Of a stretch of 64,000 nucleotides of DNA, positions 1 through 9,011 are shown piece after piece (the first letter of the stretch is position 1; each line of letters begins with the position of its first letter). The notes below the pieces were generated by a model that did not search any database, had not been told where the DNA came from, and saw nothing but the letters and a program-made list of their open reading frames with translations. Source of the stretch: Microbacterium galbinum. Its GTDB lineage: Bacteria; Actinomycetota; Actinomycetes; Actinomycetales; Microbacteriaceae. Where the stretch lies: positions 2,439,913 through 2,503,912 of the forward strand of contig NZ_JAHWXM010000001.1 of assembly GCF_023091225.1 (NCBI RefSeq), read 5' to 3'. The position numbers and the translations under genes were made by a program.

Positions 1-1
1 C

Positions 2-577
2 CTCACCACGCACGCCGCGTTCGGGTGGGACGGCGGCATCCTCGTCGCCCGTCTCGTCGGCGGCTACCTGATCGCGAACCTCATCGGCTGGATCTACAGC
101 CGCCACCCCTCGCCCGACGCGATGCTCACGCAGCGCTTCATCGACACGTGCGACCGCGTCACCCACGAGCACGGCACTCCGGTGAAGCGCAGCCTGACGC
201 AGTTCCTCATCGAGCTGCGCGCGGTGATGCCCGCACTCGTGATCGGCTCGGCCCTCGCCGGAGCCGTGCAGGTGCTCATCCCGCGCGACATGCTGCTCGC
301 GATCGGCGCGAACCCGGTGCTGTCGATCGTCGCCATGATGGCGCTCGCGATGACGGTCGCGATCTGCTCGAACGTCGACGCGTTCTTCGCGCTGTCGTTC
401 GCCTCGACGTTCTCGTCGGGAGCCCTCGTCGCCTTCCTGCTCGTCGGCCCGCTCGTCGACGTGAAGATGCTCGCACTCATGCGCACGACCTTCACGGCGC
501 GCACGCTGCTCGGCATCGTCGGCGTCGTGGTCGCCTCGGCCTTCGCGATCGGGATCGGGGTGAACGTCCTTGTCTGA
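2..577 (+). CDS. UPF0718/DUF318 (YcgR-like) permease, 5' truncated by the window edge
   Basis: An open frame enters at base 2 and gives about 191 residues before a TGA. It is rich in hydrophobic helices (segments such as ALVIGSALAGAVQVLI and ALVAFLLVGPLVDVKMLALM) typical of the C-terminal half of the YraQ/YcgR permease family. The next gene starts inside its last codons and is a TIGR03943 (YcgQ-like) protein; in Bacillus these two form a pair, which supports the call. The substrate is unknown. The N-terminal half lies outside the window. Confidence 0.75.
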   Translation, partial: LTTHAAFGWDGGILVARLVGGYLIANLIGWIYSRHPSPDAMLTQRFIDTCDRVTHEHGTPVKRSLTQFLIELRAVMPALVIGSALAGAVQVLIPRDMLLAIGANPVLSIVAMMALAMTVAICSNVDAFFALSFASTFSSGALVAFLLVGPLVDVKMLALMRTTFTARTLLGIVGVVVASAFAIGIGVNVLV

Positions 578-1397
578 GAACACGACCGCTGAGAACACGA
601 CCGCTGAGCACACGCACGCCCCCTCGCGCTCTCGTCTGCGCGCCCTCGGCACGCGGTGGCTGGGCATCGGGCTCGCGACCTTCGTGTCGATCGTCACGCT
701 CGGCCTCGGTTTCACGGGCCGCCTCACCCTCTACATCAGCCCCGAGTCGGTGTGGTTCGCGTGCGCCGCGGCGGTCGTGACCCTTCTGGGTGCGATCTGG
801 TCGTGCACCCTGCCGCTGGGCGAAGAGGCCGATCACGGTCACGATCACGGCACCGCGCACGACGACTCGGATGCCGCTCCCACCCCGCGCCGCGCCCTCG
901 CCGCCGCCGGAGCGGTGACCGGTGGCATCCTCGCGACGGGCGTCGTCGCGGCGGCCCTCGTGTTGCCGCCGGCGTCGCTCTCGGTCGAACTCGCGATGTC
1001 GCGCGTCGGCGAGCAGACGGCGCTCTTCGCCGGCTCCGACGACGTCACGCTCGGCATCGCCGACACCTCCACCTTCGGGGTGGGGGACTGGGCCAGCGTC
1101 TTCGCGACGGCGACGAACACGGCGGCCTACGACGGGGCATCCGTCTCGCTGGTCGGGTTCGTCACCCCCGACGCGGTGAAGGACGGCGAGGTCAACCTCA
1201 CGCGCATGGTCATCACGCACTGCGTGATCGACGCGCAGCCGGCGACGCTGCCGGTCGACGTCGACGCGAGCGCGTACGACACCGGACAGTGGGTCGAGGT
1301 CACGGGAACGGTGAAGACGGATGCCGACGGCAAGCTGAGCATCGTCCCCACCGAGGTCGTCGCGATCGACGAGCCGGGAGACCCGTATGAGTACTGA
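570..1397 (+). CDS. TIGR03943 / UPF0703 (YcgQ-like) membrane protein
   Basis: 275 residues with a TTG start that overlaps the permease stop by 8 bases, so the two are translationally coupled. There are hydrophobic segments near residues 31-50, 60-78 and 110-132. A His/Asp-rich linker at about 88-98 (HGHDHGTAHDD) could bind metal. The C-terminal domain (about 165-265) is beta-rich and contains THCVIDA, typical of the family. YcgQ/YcgR partners are known from Bacillus and some are metal regulated; the molecular function is not established. The gene overlaps the next start by 11 bases. Confidence 0.8.
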   Translation: MSENTTAENTTAEHTHAPSRSRLRALGTRWLGIGLATFVSIVTLGLGFTGRLTLYISPESVWFACAAAVVTLLGAIWSCTLPLGEEADHGHDHGTAHDDSDAAPTPRRALAAAGAVTGGILATGVVAAALVLPPASLSVELAMSRVGEQTALFAGSDDVTLGIADTSTFGVGDWASVFATATNTAAYDGASVSLVGFVTPDAVKDGEVNLTRMVITHCVIDAQPATLPVDVDASAYDTGQWVEVTGTVKTDADGKLSIVPTEVVAIDEPGDPYEY

Positions 1398-3126
1398 CGA
1401 CGAGCGGCCCGAAGGCCCCGCCGTCCCGCGCACGCGCGCCGAGATGCGCGCCGCCCGCGAGGCCGCCGCGGCGGCGGAGGCGGCCGAGGAGGAGTCTCGG
1501 GGCGGGGCCCTTCGACAAGCTCAGGACCCCGGGGCTGCGGATGCCCCGGAGTCAGACACCCCGAAACCCCGTTCCGCTGACGCCCCGAAACCCCGTTCCG
1601 CTGACGCCCCGGAAACCTGGGTTGCTGAGCCTGTCGAAGCATCCCCGCTCGTCGAGGAGCCTCGGGGCGGGGCCCTTCGACAAGCTCAGGGACCCAGTTT
1701 CGCGGAGCCTGTGAAACCCGTGGCTCAGGAACCCGGGTCCGTCGAGGCCACCCCGAAGCGTTCGCGCCGGTTCGGGATCGCGCTCGCCGCGGTGCTCGGC
1801 ATCCTGGTGCTCGTGGGCGCCGGCCTCGGCGTCGTGAGCCTCACGCAGGGTCCGCGCATCACCGAGGTGCAGGTCGATCCGGCGCACGCGATCGACGCCT
1901 CGGGCAGCCGTCTCATCCTCACGGCCAACCAGTCGCTCGCGGCGATCGACCCCGCGCAGGTGACGGTCGAACCGTCGGTGCCGTTCACGGTGGATGCCGC
2001 GGGCCGGGGCATCGGCATCCGCTTCACCGTTCCGCTCGACGACGAGACGGAGTACACCGTCACGGTCGCCGACGCGACCGGCGCATCGGGTGGGCCGAAG
2101 AACGACCTGACGACGACGTTCACCACGCCGCCCTCGAGCATCTTCCTGCTCAACCGCAGCGACAAGGAAGACAAGATCTTCCAGACCGACCTCACCGGCG
2201 AGAACGGCGTGCCGGTGTTCGCCGCCGACAAGATCAACGACTTTCGCGCGACCTCGTCGCAGTTGGTCGTGACGGTCGAGGAGGACGACGGCTCGCACAT
2301 CCTCGTGATGGACCACGACGGCGGCAACCAGCGCGAGCTGCCCCTGCCCGGCGAGGGCTACGTCGGATCGATCCAGGTGTCGGAGCGCGGGGGACTCGTC
2401 GGCTACAGCTACTCCGACCGCGAGCTCAGCGACACCGAGGGCCGCGCGAGCGTGCTCGTGACCCAGTCGCTGAACGACAAGGACTCCGAGCCGCAGGTCA
2501 TCGAGGTCGGCGACACCGAGGCCAGCATCTTCGCGTGGCAGTTCGTGCCCGACAGCGCCGCGGTGCTGTTCATCGACTTCGACGGCGCGCTGTCGCTCGT
2601 CGACCGCTCGAGCGATGCCGGCGTGCAGTCGCTCGGTCTGGCCGCGAACATCCAGGGCATCAGCCGCGGCACCTACACCGCGATCGTCGAGCGCCTCGAC
2701 GGCACGGTCGTCGAGCTCAATCTGGCCGACGGATCGGAGCAGCCGCTCGCCGCCTCGAACCCCGACTACGGCATCGCCTCGACCATCACTCCGTTCCCCG
2801 GCGGCACGCTCCGGCACGTCGTGCAGCGCAACGAGCTCGGCATCCCGACCGGCCAGGCGGTCGTGAAGGTCGACGACGACGGCACGGCGAGCCCGCTGAT
2901 CGAGGTTCCCTCGACGGATTCGATCCTGCAGGCCTGCGCCTCGCCCAGTGGCCAATACGCCGCGGTGGTGATCGCCCCGAACATGACCGACAACCCCTAC
3001 GACGAGATGCTGCTCCCGCTGCCGAAGACGATGGAGACGCACCTGATCGACCTGCGCACGGGTGACGCCATGCCGGTGCTCACCGGCTTCGACGCCTCGT
3101 GGTGCCAGACGGCCCCGCGCTTCTGA
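1387..3126 (+). CDS. Membrane-anchored protein with Ig-like domain and beta-propeller-like ectodomain; repeat-derived N-terminal tail
   Basis: 579 residues. Residues 1-120 are a low-complexity cytoplasmic tail, about 131-150 is a transmembrane helix (IALAAVLGILVLVGAGLGVV) and the rest is external. The first external part (about 157-255) resembles a bacterial Ig-like (Big_5) domain ending TTTFTTPPSS. The remainder is made of beta-strand blades that recall WD40/TolB-like propellers. Function unknown. Residues 38-110 are translated from two intergenic-type repeats plus two copies of a 24-bp unit, a sign that repeats were inserted in frame. It follows the YcgRQ pair with an 11-base overlap. Confidence 0.7.
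   Translation: MSTDDERPEGPAVPRTRAEMRAAREAAAAAEAAEEESRGGALRQAQDPGAADAPESDTPKPRSADAPKPRSADAPETWVAEPVEASPLVEEPRGGALRQAQGPSFAEPVKPVAQEPGSVEATPKRSRRFGIALAAVLGILVLVGAGLGVVSLTQGPRITEVQVDPAHAIDASGSRLILTANQSLAAIDPAQVTVEPSVPFTVDAAGRGIGIRFTVPLDDETEYTVTVADATGASGGPKNDLTTTFTTPPSSIFLLNRSDKEDKIFQTDLTGENGVPVFAADKINDFRATSSQLVVTVEEDDGSHILVMDHDGGNQRELPLPGEGYVGSIQVSERGGLVGYSYSDRELSDTEGRASVLVTQSLNDKDSEPQVIEVGDTEASIFAWQFVPDSAAVLFIDFDGALSLVDRSSDAGVQSLGLAANIQGISRGTYTAIVERLDGTVVELNLADGSEQPLAASNPDYGIASTITPFPGGTLRHVVQRNELGIPTGQAVVKVDDDGTASPLIEVPSTDSILQACASPSGQYAAVVIAPNMTDNPYDEMLLPLPKTMETHLIDLRTGDAMPVLTGFDASWCQTAPRF
1498..1700 (+). repeat. Two dispersed-repeat copies and a 24-bp tandem inside a coding region
   Basis: Copies of the 'cccttcgacaagctcagg' element lie at about 1507-1526 and 1673-1692. 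A reverse-orientation copy ('gctgagcctgtcgaagc') lies at about 1625-1641. Between them a 24-bp unit is repeated exactly at 1559-1582 and 1583-1606. The same element is intergenic elsewhere in the window; here it is read through in frame. Confidence 0.9.
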
Positions 3127-3127
3127 C

Positions 3128-3859
3128 ATGGTCGGCGCTCTGCACCGGGCGACCCGCGACGAGCTGAGCGGTCTGCCGGTCGACGTCGCCCCGCGACTGC
3201 TGGGCGCCGAGCTGCGCACGGTCGTCGCGGTGCCCGGTGAGCCGGCCGTCGAGGTGCGGATGCGCCTCACCGAGGTCGAGGCCTACCACGGGCAGGGCAC
3301 GGGGGAGTTCGCCGATCCCGGCTCCCACGCCCGCATGGGGCGCACCGCCCGCAACGCCACGATGTGGGGCGAGCCCGGGCATCTCTACGTGTATCTGAGT
3401 CACGGCATCCACTCGTGCGTCAACGTCGTGTGCGGACCGGAGGGCGTCGCCGGCGGTGTGCTGCTGCGCGCCGGGGAGGTCGTCGGGGGAGTGGATGCCG
3501 CAGCGAGCCGCCGCGGCATCGACGCGTCGCTGACGCCCCGGGTGCTGCGGGATCTCGCGCGCGGGCCCGGGCGGTTCGGGCAGGCGGTGGGGCTGAAGCA
3601 TCCGCTCCACGACGGCATCGACGCGGTCACGGGCGCCGAGTGGCACGGAGCGCGCGCCGAGCTGTGGCTGAGCGACGAGCCGGTCGAGGTGGCGTCGGGC
3701 CCGCGGGTGGGCGTCGCCGGGATCGCCGGGACGGATGCCTTCCCCTGGCGCTTCTGGATCGCCGGCGACCCGACGGTCTCGCCGTTCCGCTGGGGCCGCG
3801 GCGCCGAGGACGCGGCGCGTGGTGGGGCCCTTCGACAGGCTCAGGGACCCAGTTCCTGA
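3128..3859 (+). CDS. DNA-3-methyladenine (alkylpurine) glycosylase, AAG/MPG family
   Basis: 243 residues beginning at the ATG one base after the previous stop. It carries the AAG family core: RLLGAEL, then RLTEVEAYHG (the Glu is the catalytic acid in the family), SHARMGRTARNATMWGEPGHLYVYLSHGIHSCVNVV, then a RGPGRFGQAVGL segment. It excises alkylated purines in base-excision repair. The last dozen residues (RGGALRQAQGPSS) and the stop are supplied by a dispersed repeat, so the native C-terminus was probably shorter. A more upstream in-frame start would overlap the previous gene and is less likely. Confidence 0.9.
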   Translation: MVGALHRATRDELSGLPVDVAPRLLGAELRTVVAVPGEPAVEVRMRLTEVEAYHGQGTGEFADPGSHARMGRTARNATMWGEPGHLYVYLSHGIHSCVNVVCGPEGVAGGVLLRAGEVVGGVDAAASRRGIDASLTPRVLRDLARGPGRFGQAVGLKHPLHDGIDAVTGAEWHGARAELWLSDEPVEVASGPRVGVAGIAGTDAFPWRFWIAGDPTVSPFRWGRGAEDAARGGALRQAQGPSS

Positions 3860-3960
3860 CGGCCGTTGCACCACTGGGGCGCTGAGCTCGTCGAAGCGTC
3901 CCTCCCCGGACGGGCGCCGCACCACTGGGTCGCTGAGCCTGTCGAAGCGTCCCGCCCCGA
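3831..3960. repeat. Cluster of 'cttcgacaggctcag' repeats
   Basis: Three copies: one in the glycosylase 3' end ('cccttcgacaggctcaggg') and two in opposite orientation ('gctgagctcgtcgaagcgtc', 'gctgagcctgtcgaagcgtc'). They fill the gap between two convergent genes and can fold with one another. Confidence 0.9.
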
Positions 3961-3973
3961 GACGCCTCACCCG

Positions 3974-4987
3974 TCAGGCGGAGTCGCGCCAGACGACCGG
4001 GGTGTCGAGCATGATGCCGGTGCGGGCGGCGGGTTCGTCGTCGCGCAGCTGTGCGAGCACGGATGCCGCGGCCGCCGCCCCGAGTCCTTCGGCGGGCTGG
4101 TCGACCGTCGAGAGCAGGGGAGTGGTGCGCATCGCCCAGGTGCTGTTGTCGAAGCCGACGATGCCGACGTCTTCGGGAACGCGGCGACCGGCCTCGCGCA
4201 GCGCCCAGATCGCGCCGGCGGCGACGGCATCCGATGCGGCGAACACGCCGTCGATGTCGGGTGCGCGCTCGAGCAGGCGGGTCATGGCCGCGGCGCCGTC
4301 GGCGTAGGAGTACAGCGGCACGGGTTCGACGAGTGCGGGGTCGAAGTCGGCGCCGAGGGCCTCGGTGAACCCGGCGAGGCGGTCGGCGCCCGAGTCGCGG
4401 TCCAGCGCCGCGGCGATCATGCCGATGCGGCGGCGTCCGGTCGCGTGCAGCCGAGACGTGATCGCGCGGGCGGCTCCGTGGTTGTCGACGCCGACCCAGG
4501 CCGCATCGACGTCGGGCGGGTGGCCGACGTAGGCGACGGGCAGGTCGAGGCGCATGACGGCCTTCGTGATGGGGTCCTGCGCGCGGGCGGAGACGATCAC
4601 CGCGCCGTCGACGAAGCCGCCGTTCAGGTACCGGGCGACGCGTTCGGTGTCGCGGTCGGAGTCGACCACGAGGCACACCATCTGGTAGTCGGCCTCGGAG
4701 AGCGTCTCGTTGGTGCCGAGCATGATCGCCCCGATGTTGGGGTCTTCGAGGAACAGCGCGTGCGGCTCGTGCACGATGAACGCGATGGCCTGCGTGCGCT
4801 GACGCACGAGGTTGCGCGCGGCGGTGTTGGGCACGTAGCCGACCTCGCGGATGGCCTCTTCGATCGCGGTGCGGGAGGAGTCCGAGACGTAGCCGCCGTT
4901 GAGCACGCGGCTGACGGTTCCGCGCGAGACGCCGGCGACGCGCGCGACGTCGTGCACGGTGCTGCGGCGGCGCGTCGAGGAGCTCAT
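3974..4987 (-). CDS. LacI-family transcriptional repressor, likely of the beta-galactosidase operon
   Basis: 337 residues. The N-terminal helix-turn-helix (TVHDVARVAGVSRGTVSRVLNGG) is classic LacI; the rest is a periplasmic-binding-protein-like effector domain (for example DGVFAASDAVAAGAIWALREAGRRVPEDVGIVGFDNS). The ATG at 4987 puts the HTH right at the N-terminus; an ATG at 5032 would add 15 residues. It diverges from the GH42 gene, and two near-identical palindromes lie between the genes, so it most likely represses that operon and itself until a galactoside binds. Confidence 0.9.
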   Translation of the reverse strand: MSSSTRRRSTVHDVARVAGVSRGTVSRVLNGGYVSDSSRTAIEEAIREVGYVPNTAARNLVRQRTQAIAFIVHEPHALFLEDPNIGAIMLGTNETLSEADYQMVCLVVDSDRDTERVARYLNGGFVDGAVIVSARAQDPITKAVMRLDLPVAYVGHPPDVDAAWVGVDNHGAARAITSRLHATGRRRIGMIAAALDRDSGADRLAGFTEALGADFDPALVEPVPLYSYADGAAAMTRLLERAPDIDGVFAASDAVAAGAIWALREAGRRVPEDVGIVGFDNSTWAMRTTPLLSTVDQPAEGLGAAAAASVLAQLRDDEPAARTGIMLDTPVVWRDSA

Positions 4988-5041
4988 GATGCTCAGCCTA
5001 GCGACTGGACTTGACGTCGAGCCGGCGGACATGTGACGATG

Positions 5042-5101
5042 TGTGCACGTTCACAGGAAATCATCCCGATCTTTTCGTGAGTCGAACTGTGCACGTGCAC
5101 A
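5042..5101. promoter_or_regulatory. Paired LacI-type operators in the lacI/GH42 divergent promoter
   Basis: Site 1 is tgtgcacgttcaca at 5042-5055 and site 2 is tgtgcacgtgcaca at 5088-5101, a perfect palindrome. They differ at one base and their centres are 46 bp apart. Site 2 ends 28 bases before the beta-galactosidase start. The spacing and symmetry fit a LacI-family repressor; binding is inferred. Confidence 0.8.
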
Positions 5102-5129
5102 CATCTCTTCCGCAAAGGAGCGAAACCGA

Positions 5130-7148
5130 ATGCCCGCCGCCGCGCCCACCCTCATCTCCTCTCTGTCCGAGGGGGAGGGTCTCGTCTTCGGATGCGACTA
5201 CAACCCGGAGCAGTGGGACCGCAGCGTCTGGCCCGAAGACATCCGCCTCATGCGCGAAGCGGGCGTCGGACTCGTCGCGATCAACATCTTCGGATGGTCG
5301 ACCATCAACCCGGGCGAGGGCCGCTGGGACTTCTCCGGCCTCGACGAGATCATCGCGCAGCTGCACGCCGCCGGCATCCGCGTCGACCTCGGCACCGGCA
5401 CGGCCTCCCCGCCCCCGTGGCTCACGACGAAGCACCCCGAGATCCTGCCCGAGGGCATCGACGGCACCGTCTTCCACCAGGGCGGCCGTCAGGCCTACTG
5501 CCCGAGCAGCCCCGTCTTCCGGGCCTATGCGGCCGAGGTCACCCGCCGCGTCGTCGAGCGCTACGGCTCGCACCCGGCCGTCACCCTCTGGCACGTCTCG
5601 AACGAGCTCGGCTGCCACAACGCGCTCTGCTACTGCGCGACCAGCACCGGTGCCTTCCGCACCTGGCTGCGCGAGCGCTACGCCGATGACATCACCGCGC
5701 TGAACACCGCCTGGGGCACCAGCTTCTGGAGCCAGCGATACGGCTCGTTCGACGAGGTGCAGGTGCCCGCGCAGGTGCTCTCGCTGCGCAACCCGGGCCA
5801 GGTGCTCGACTTCCAGCGCTTCAGCTCCGACGAGCAGCTCGCGCTCTACCGCGCCGAGGCCGAGATCATCCGCGCGCACAGCGACATCCCCGTGACGACG
5901 AACTTCATGGTCACCGCGCACATCCGCGCCCTCGACTACTGGTCGTGGACCGGGGACATGGACCTCGTCGCCAACGACCACTACCTCGACCGTCGTCTCG
6001 AGAACCCGCGCCAGGAGCTCTCGTTCGCCGCCGACCTCACCCGCGGCCTCGCCGAAGGCGACCCCTGGCTGCTCATGGAGACCTCGACCAGCGCCGTCAA
6101 CTGGCAGCCGGTCAACCTCGCCAAGGCCCCGGGCGAGCTCGCGCGCAACGTCGCCTCGCACGTGGCCCGCGGCGCCGACGGCATCTGCTTCTTCCAGTGG
6201 CGCGCCTCGACCCAGGGCGCCGAGAAGTACCACTCGGCCCTGCTGCCGCACGCCGGCACCGACAGCGACCTGTGGCGCGGAACCGTCGAACTGGGCCGCA
6301 TGCTCGAGAGCCTCGGCGAGGTCGCCGGCACCCGCGTCGTCGCCGACGCCGCGGTGCTGTTCTCATGGGAGAACTGGTGGGCCGTCGAGAACGAGGGGCG
6401 CCCGAGCGAAGAGGTGCGCTACCTCGACCAGGTGCACGCCGCGCACACCGCCCTGGCGGATGCCGGGATCGTCGCCGACATCGTGCGCCCCGGTACCGAC
6501 CTCGACGACTACCGCCTGATCGTGGTGCCGGCCCTGCACCTCGTGCGCGACGAGGAGGCGGCCGTCATCGCCCGCGCCGTCGAGCGCGGAGCGACCGTGC
6601 TCGTCACCTTCTACAGCGGCATCGTCGACGCCGAGGATCGCGTGCGCACGGGCGGCTACCCCGGCGCGTTCCGCGAGCTGCTCGGCATCCGCTCCGAGGA
6701 GTTCGCGCCGCTCGTGCCGGGGCAGAGCGTCGCGCTGAGCGACGGCTCGACGGCATCCGTCTGGAGCGAGCGGCTGCGCACGACGGATGCCGAGGCCATC
6801 GCCTCCTTCGTCGATGGGCCCTCCGCCGGTCACCCCGCGATCACGCGCCAGGCGCAGGGCGCAGGCGAGGCCTGGTACCTCGCGACCCAGCCGTCGCCCG
6901 AGGCGTACCGCGCGCTCGTCGCGCGGCTCGCCGACGCGGCGGGCATCGCCGCGGCACCCGGAGCCGGACCCGACGTCGACGTGGTGCGCCGCGTCGGAGC
7001 GGATGCCGCCTACCGCTTCATCATCAACCACGGCGCAGACCCCGTCGAGGTCGCAGCGACCGGCACCGAGCTCCTCACCGGCTCCGCCGCCACCGGCATC
7101 ATCACCGTCCCCGCCGGGGCGGTCCGCATCATCAAGGAGGATGAATGA
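5130..7148 (+). CDS. Beta-galactosidase, glycoside hydrolase family 42
   Basis: 672 residues, a usual GH42 length. The start is the ATG at 5130, preceded by AAAGGAG. The N-terminal TIM barrel carries GCDYNPEQWD, the acid/base Glu159 in HVSNELG and the nucleophile Glu317 in LLMETSTSAVNWQ. Cys124, Cys163, Cys168 and Cys170 match the zinc cluster of many GH42 enzymes. A trimerisation-like middle domain and a beta domain follow. No signal peptide is seen, so it acts on galactosides inside the cell. It is the first gene of an operon with a sugar ABC importer; the next start overlaps by four bases. Confidence 0.93.
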   Translation: MPAAAPTLISSLSEGEGLVFGCDYNPEQWDRSVWPEDIRLMREAGVGLVAINIFGWSTINPGEGRWDFSGLDEIIAQLHAAGIRVDLGTGTASPPPWLTTKHPEILPEGIDGTVFHQGGRQAYCPSSPVFRAYAAEVTRRVVERYGSHPAVTLWHVSNELGCHNALCYCATSTGAFRTWLRERYADDITALNTAWGTSFWSQRYGSFDEVQVPAQVLSLRNPGQVLDFQRFSSDEQLALYRAEAEIIRAHSDIPVTTNFMVTAHIRALDYWSWTGDMDLVANDHYLDRRLENPRQELSFAADLTRGLAEGDPWLLMETSTSAVNWQPVNLAKAPGELARNVASHVARGADGICFFQWRASTQGAEKYHSALLPHAGTDSDLWRGTVELGRMLESLGEVAGTRVVADAAVLFSWENWWAVENEGRPSEEVRYLDQVHAAHTALADAGIVADIVRPGTDLDDYRLIVVPALHLVRDEEAAVIARAVERGATVLVTFYSGIVDAEDRVRTGGYPGAFRELLGIRSEEFAPLVPGQSVALSDGSTASVWSERLRTTDAEAIASFVDGPSAGHPAITRQAQGAGEAWYLATQPSPEAYRALVARLADAAGIAAAPGAGPDVDVVRRVGADAAYRFIINHGADPVEVAATGTELLTGSAATGIITVPAGAVRIIKEDE

Positions 7149-8071
7149 CCACCACGCTCACAGCGCCGGCGAAGACCGGCGCGGCGCCGGGTCGGCGTCG
7201 ATCCCGCATCCCGCATAAGGGCGCGATCGCCTTCCTGTTCCTGCCGTTCGGCGTGCTGTTCGCGCTGTTCTACGTCGCCCCCATCGCCTACGCGTTCTGG
7301 CAGTCGCTGCTGGTCGTGCGCCGCGAGGGCACCTTCGGCAAGGCCGAGCTCGTCTTCGGCGGCTTCGCCCAGTACGTGCAGGTCTTCCAGGACTCGGCCT
7401 TCTGGAACTCGATGGGGCGGATGCTGCTCTTCGGCGTCGTGCAGGTGCCGATCATGCTCGGCCTCGCGCTGCTGTTCGCGCTGCTGCTCGACTCGCCCCT
7501 GGTCAAGGGCAAGCGCTTCTTCCGGCTCGCGTTCTTCGTGCCCTACGCGGTTCCCGGCGTGATCGCCGCGATCATGTGGGGCTCGCTGTTCTCGCCGAAC
7601 CTGTCGCCCTTCACCGCGATCACCAAGAACATCGACTTCCTCGGCGCCGATCTGGTGCTCTGGTCGATCGCCAACGTCGTCACCTGGGTCTACGTCGGCT
7701 ACAACATGCTCATCATCTACTCGTCGCTGCTGTCGATCCCGACCGAGCTGTACGAAGCGGCCCGCCTCGACGGCGCCGGGCAGTGGCGCATCGCCTGGTC
7801 GATCAAGATCCCGCTCGTGCGACCGGCGATCGTCATGACCGCGATCTTCTCGATCATCGGCACGCTGCAGCTGCTCGCCGAGCCGCAGGTCTTCCGCTCG
7901 TTCAGCTCGGCGGTCACCAGCACGTTCACTCCGAACATGACCGTGTTCGCGACGGCATCCATCCCAAACACGAACCTCGCGGCGGCCTTCTCGGTCGTGC
8001 TCGCGGTGACGACCTTCGTGCTCTCGTTCGGATTCATGAAGTACATGCAGCGCAAGGAGCAGAACGCATGA
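7145..8071 (+). CDS. Sugar ABC transporter permease, MalF/LacF type
   Basis: 308 residues with six predicted transmembrane helices and the permease EAA loop (YEAARLDGAGQWRIAWSIKIPLVRPA) that contacts the ATPase. The start overlaps the beta-galactosidase stop (ATGA). With the next two genes it forms a CUT1-type importer. No ATPase gene is present here, as is common when a shared MsmX-type ATPase is encoded elsewhere. Confidence 0.92.
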   Translation: MTTTLTAPAKTGAAPGRRRSRIPHKGAIAFLFLPFGVLFALFYVAPIAYAFWQSLLVVRREGTFGKAELVFGGFAQYVQVFQDSAFWNSMGRMLLFGVVQVPIMLGLALLFALLLDSPLVKGKRFFRLAFFVPYAVPGVIAAIMWGSLFSPNLSPFTAITKNIDFLGADLVLWSIANVVTWVYVGYNMLIIYSSLLSIPTELYEAARLDGAGQWRIAWSIKIPLVRPAIVMTAIFSIIGTLQLLAEPQVFRSFSSAVTSTFTPNMTVFATASIPNTNLAAAFSVVLAVTTFVLSFGFMKYMQRKEQNA

Positions 8072-8955
8072 CCACCGCGACGATCATCGGGGCGCGCCGC
8101 TCGACCGGACGCGCCGCACGCGAATCGGGCATCTCGCGCGGTGCCGCGATGCTCATCATGGCCGTGTTCACCGTGTACTTCCTGCTGCCGCTGTGGTGGC
8201 TGCTGGTCGCGGCGAGCAAGGACAACAGCGACATCCTCACGACGGCCCCGCTGTGGTTCGCCGACGTGAAGTTCTTCGACAACATCGTCGAGCTGTTCGC
8301 CTACCGCGACGGCGTCTACCTGAAGTGGATGCTGAACTCGGTGCTGTACGCCGCGCTCGGCGGCGCGATCGCGACGCTGCTCGCGGCGATGGCCGGGTAC
8401 GCTCTCGCCAAGTACCGCTTCCCGGGGCGCAACGCGCTCTTCGACATCGTGCTCGGCGGCGTGCTCGTCCCCGCGACCGCGCTCGCCCTGCCGCTGTTCC
8501 TCATCTTCAGCCAGGCGAACCTCACGAACACCTTCTGGTCGGTCTTCCTGCCCTCGATCGTGAGCCCCTTCGGCGTGTACCTCGCACGCATCTTCGCGGC
8601 GTCGTCGGTGCCGGACGAACTGCTCGAGGCGAGCCGTCTCGACGGTGCGGGGGAGATCCGCACGTTCTTCACCGTCAGCATCCGCCTGATGACCCCGGCG
8701 CTGGTGACGATGTTCCTCTTCCAGTTCGTCGCGATCTGGAACAACTTCTTCCTGCCGATGATCATGCTGCGCAGCGAAGAGCTCTTCCCCGTCGTCTACG
8801 GCCTCTACAACTGGAACAACCAGTTGAACCAGCTCCCCGAGCTGCGCGGCCTCGTGCTGATCGGCGCCCTGCTGTCGGTCATCCCCCTCATCGTCACGTT
8901 CCTCCTGCTCCAGCGCTTCTGGCGCAACGGTCTGGGCGCCGGCGCCCTGAAGTGA
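8068..8955 (+). CDS. Sugar ABC transporter permease, MalG/LacG type
   Basis: 295 residues, six helices, with the EAA loop LEASRLDGAGEIRTFFTVSIRLMTPAL. The ATG at 8068 overlaps the previous stop by four bases; an upstream in-frame extension would lie within the previous gene and is rejected. It is the second membrane subunit of the galactoside importer. Confidence 0.92.
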   Translation: MTTATIIGARRSTGRAARESGISRGAAMLIMAVFTVYFLLPLWWLLVAASKDNSDILTTAPLWFADVKFFDNIVELFAYRDGVYLKWMLNSVLYAALGGAIATLLAAMAGYALAKYRFPGRNALFDIVLGGVLVPATALALPLFLIFSQANLTNTFWSVFLPSIVSPFGVYLARIFAASSVPDELLEASRLDGAGEIRTFFTVSIRLMTPALVTMFLFQFVAIWNNFFLPMIMLRSEELFPVVYGLYNWNNQLNQLPELRGLVLIGALLSVIPLIVTFLLLQRFWRNGLGAGALK

Positions 8956-9011
8956 GCAGGTTGCCGGGCGGATGGCCCGTCCGGCGATGCACCACCCGAG
9001 AAAGGTCAGAA

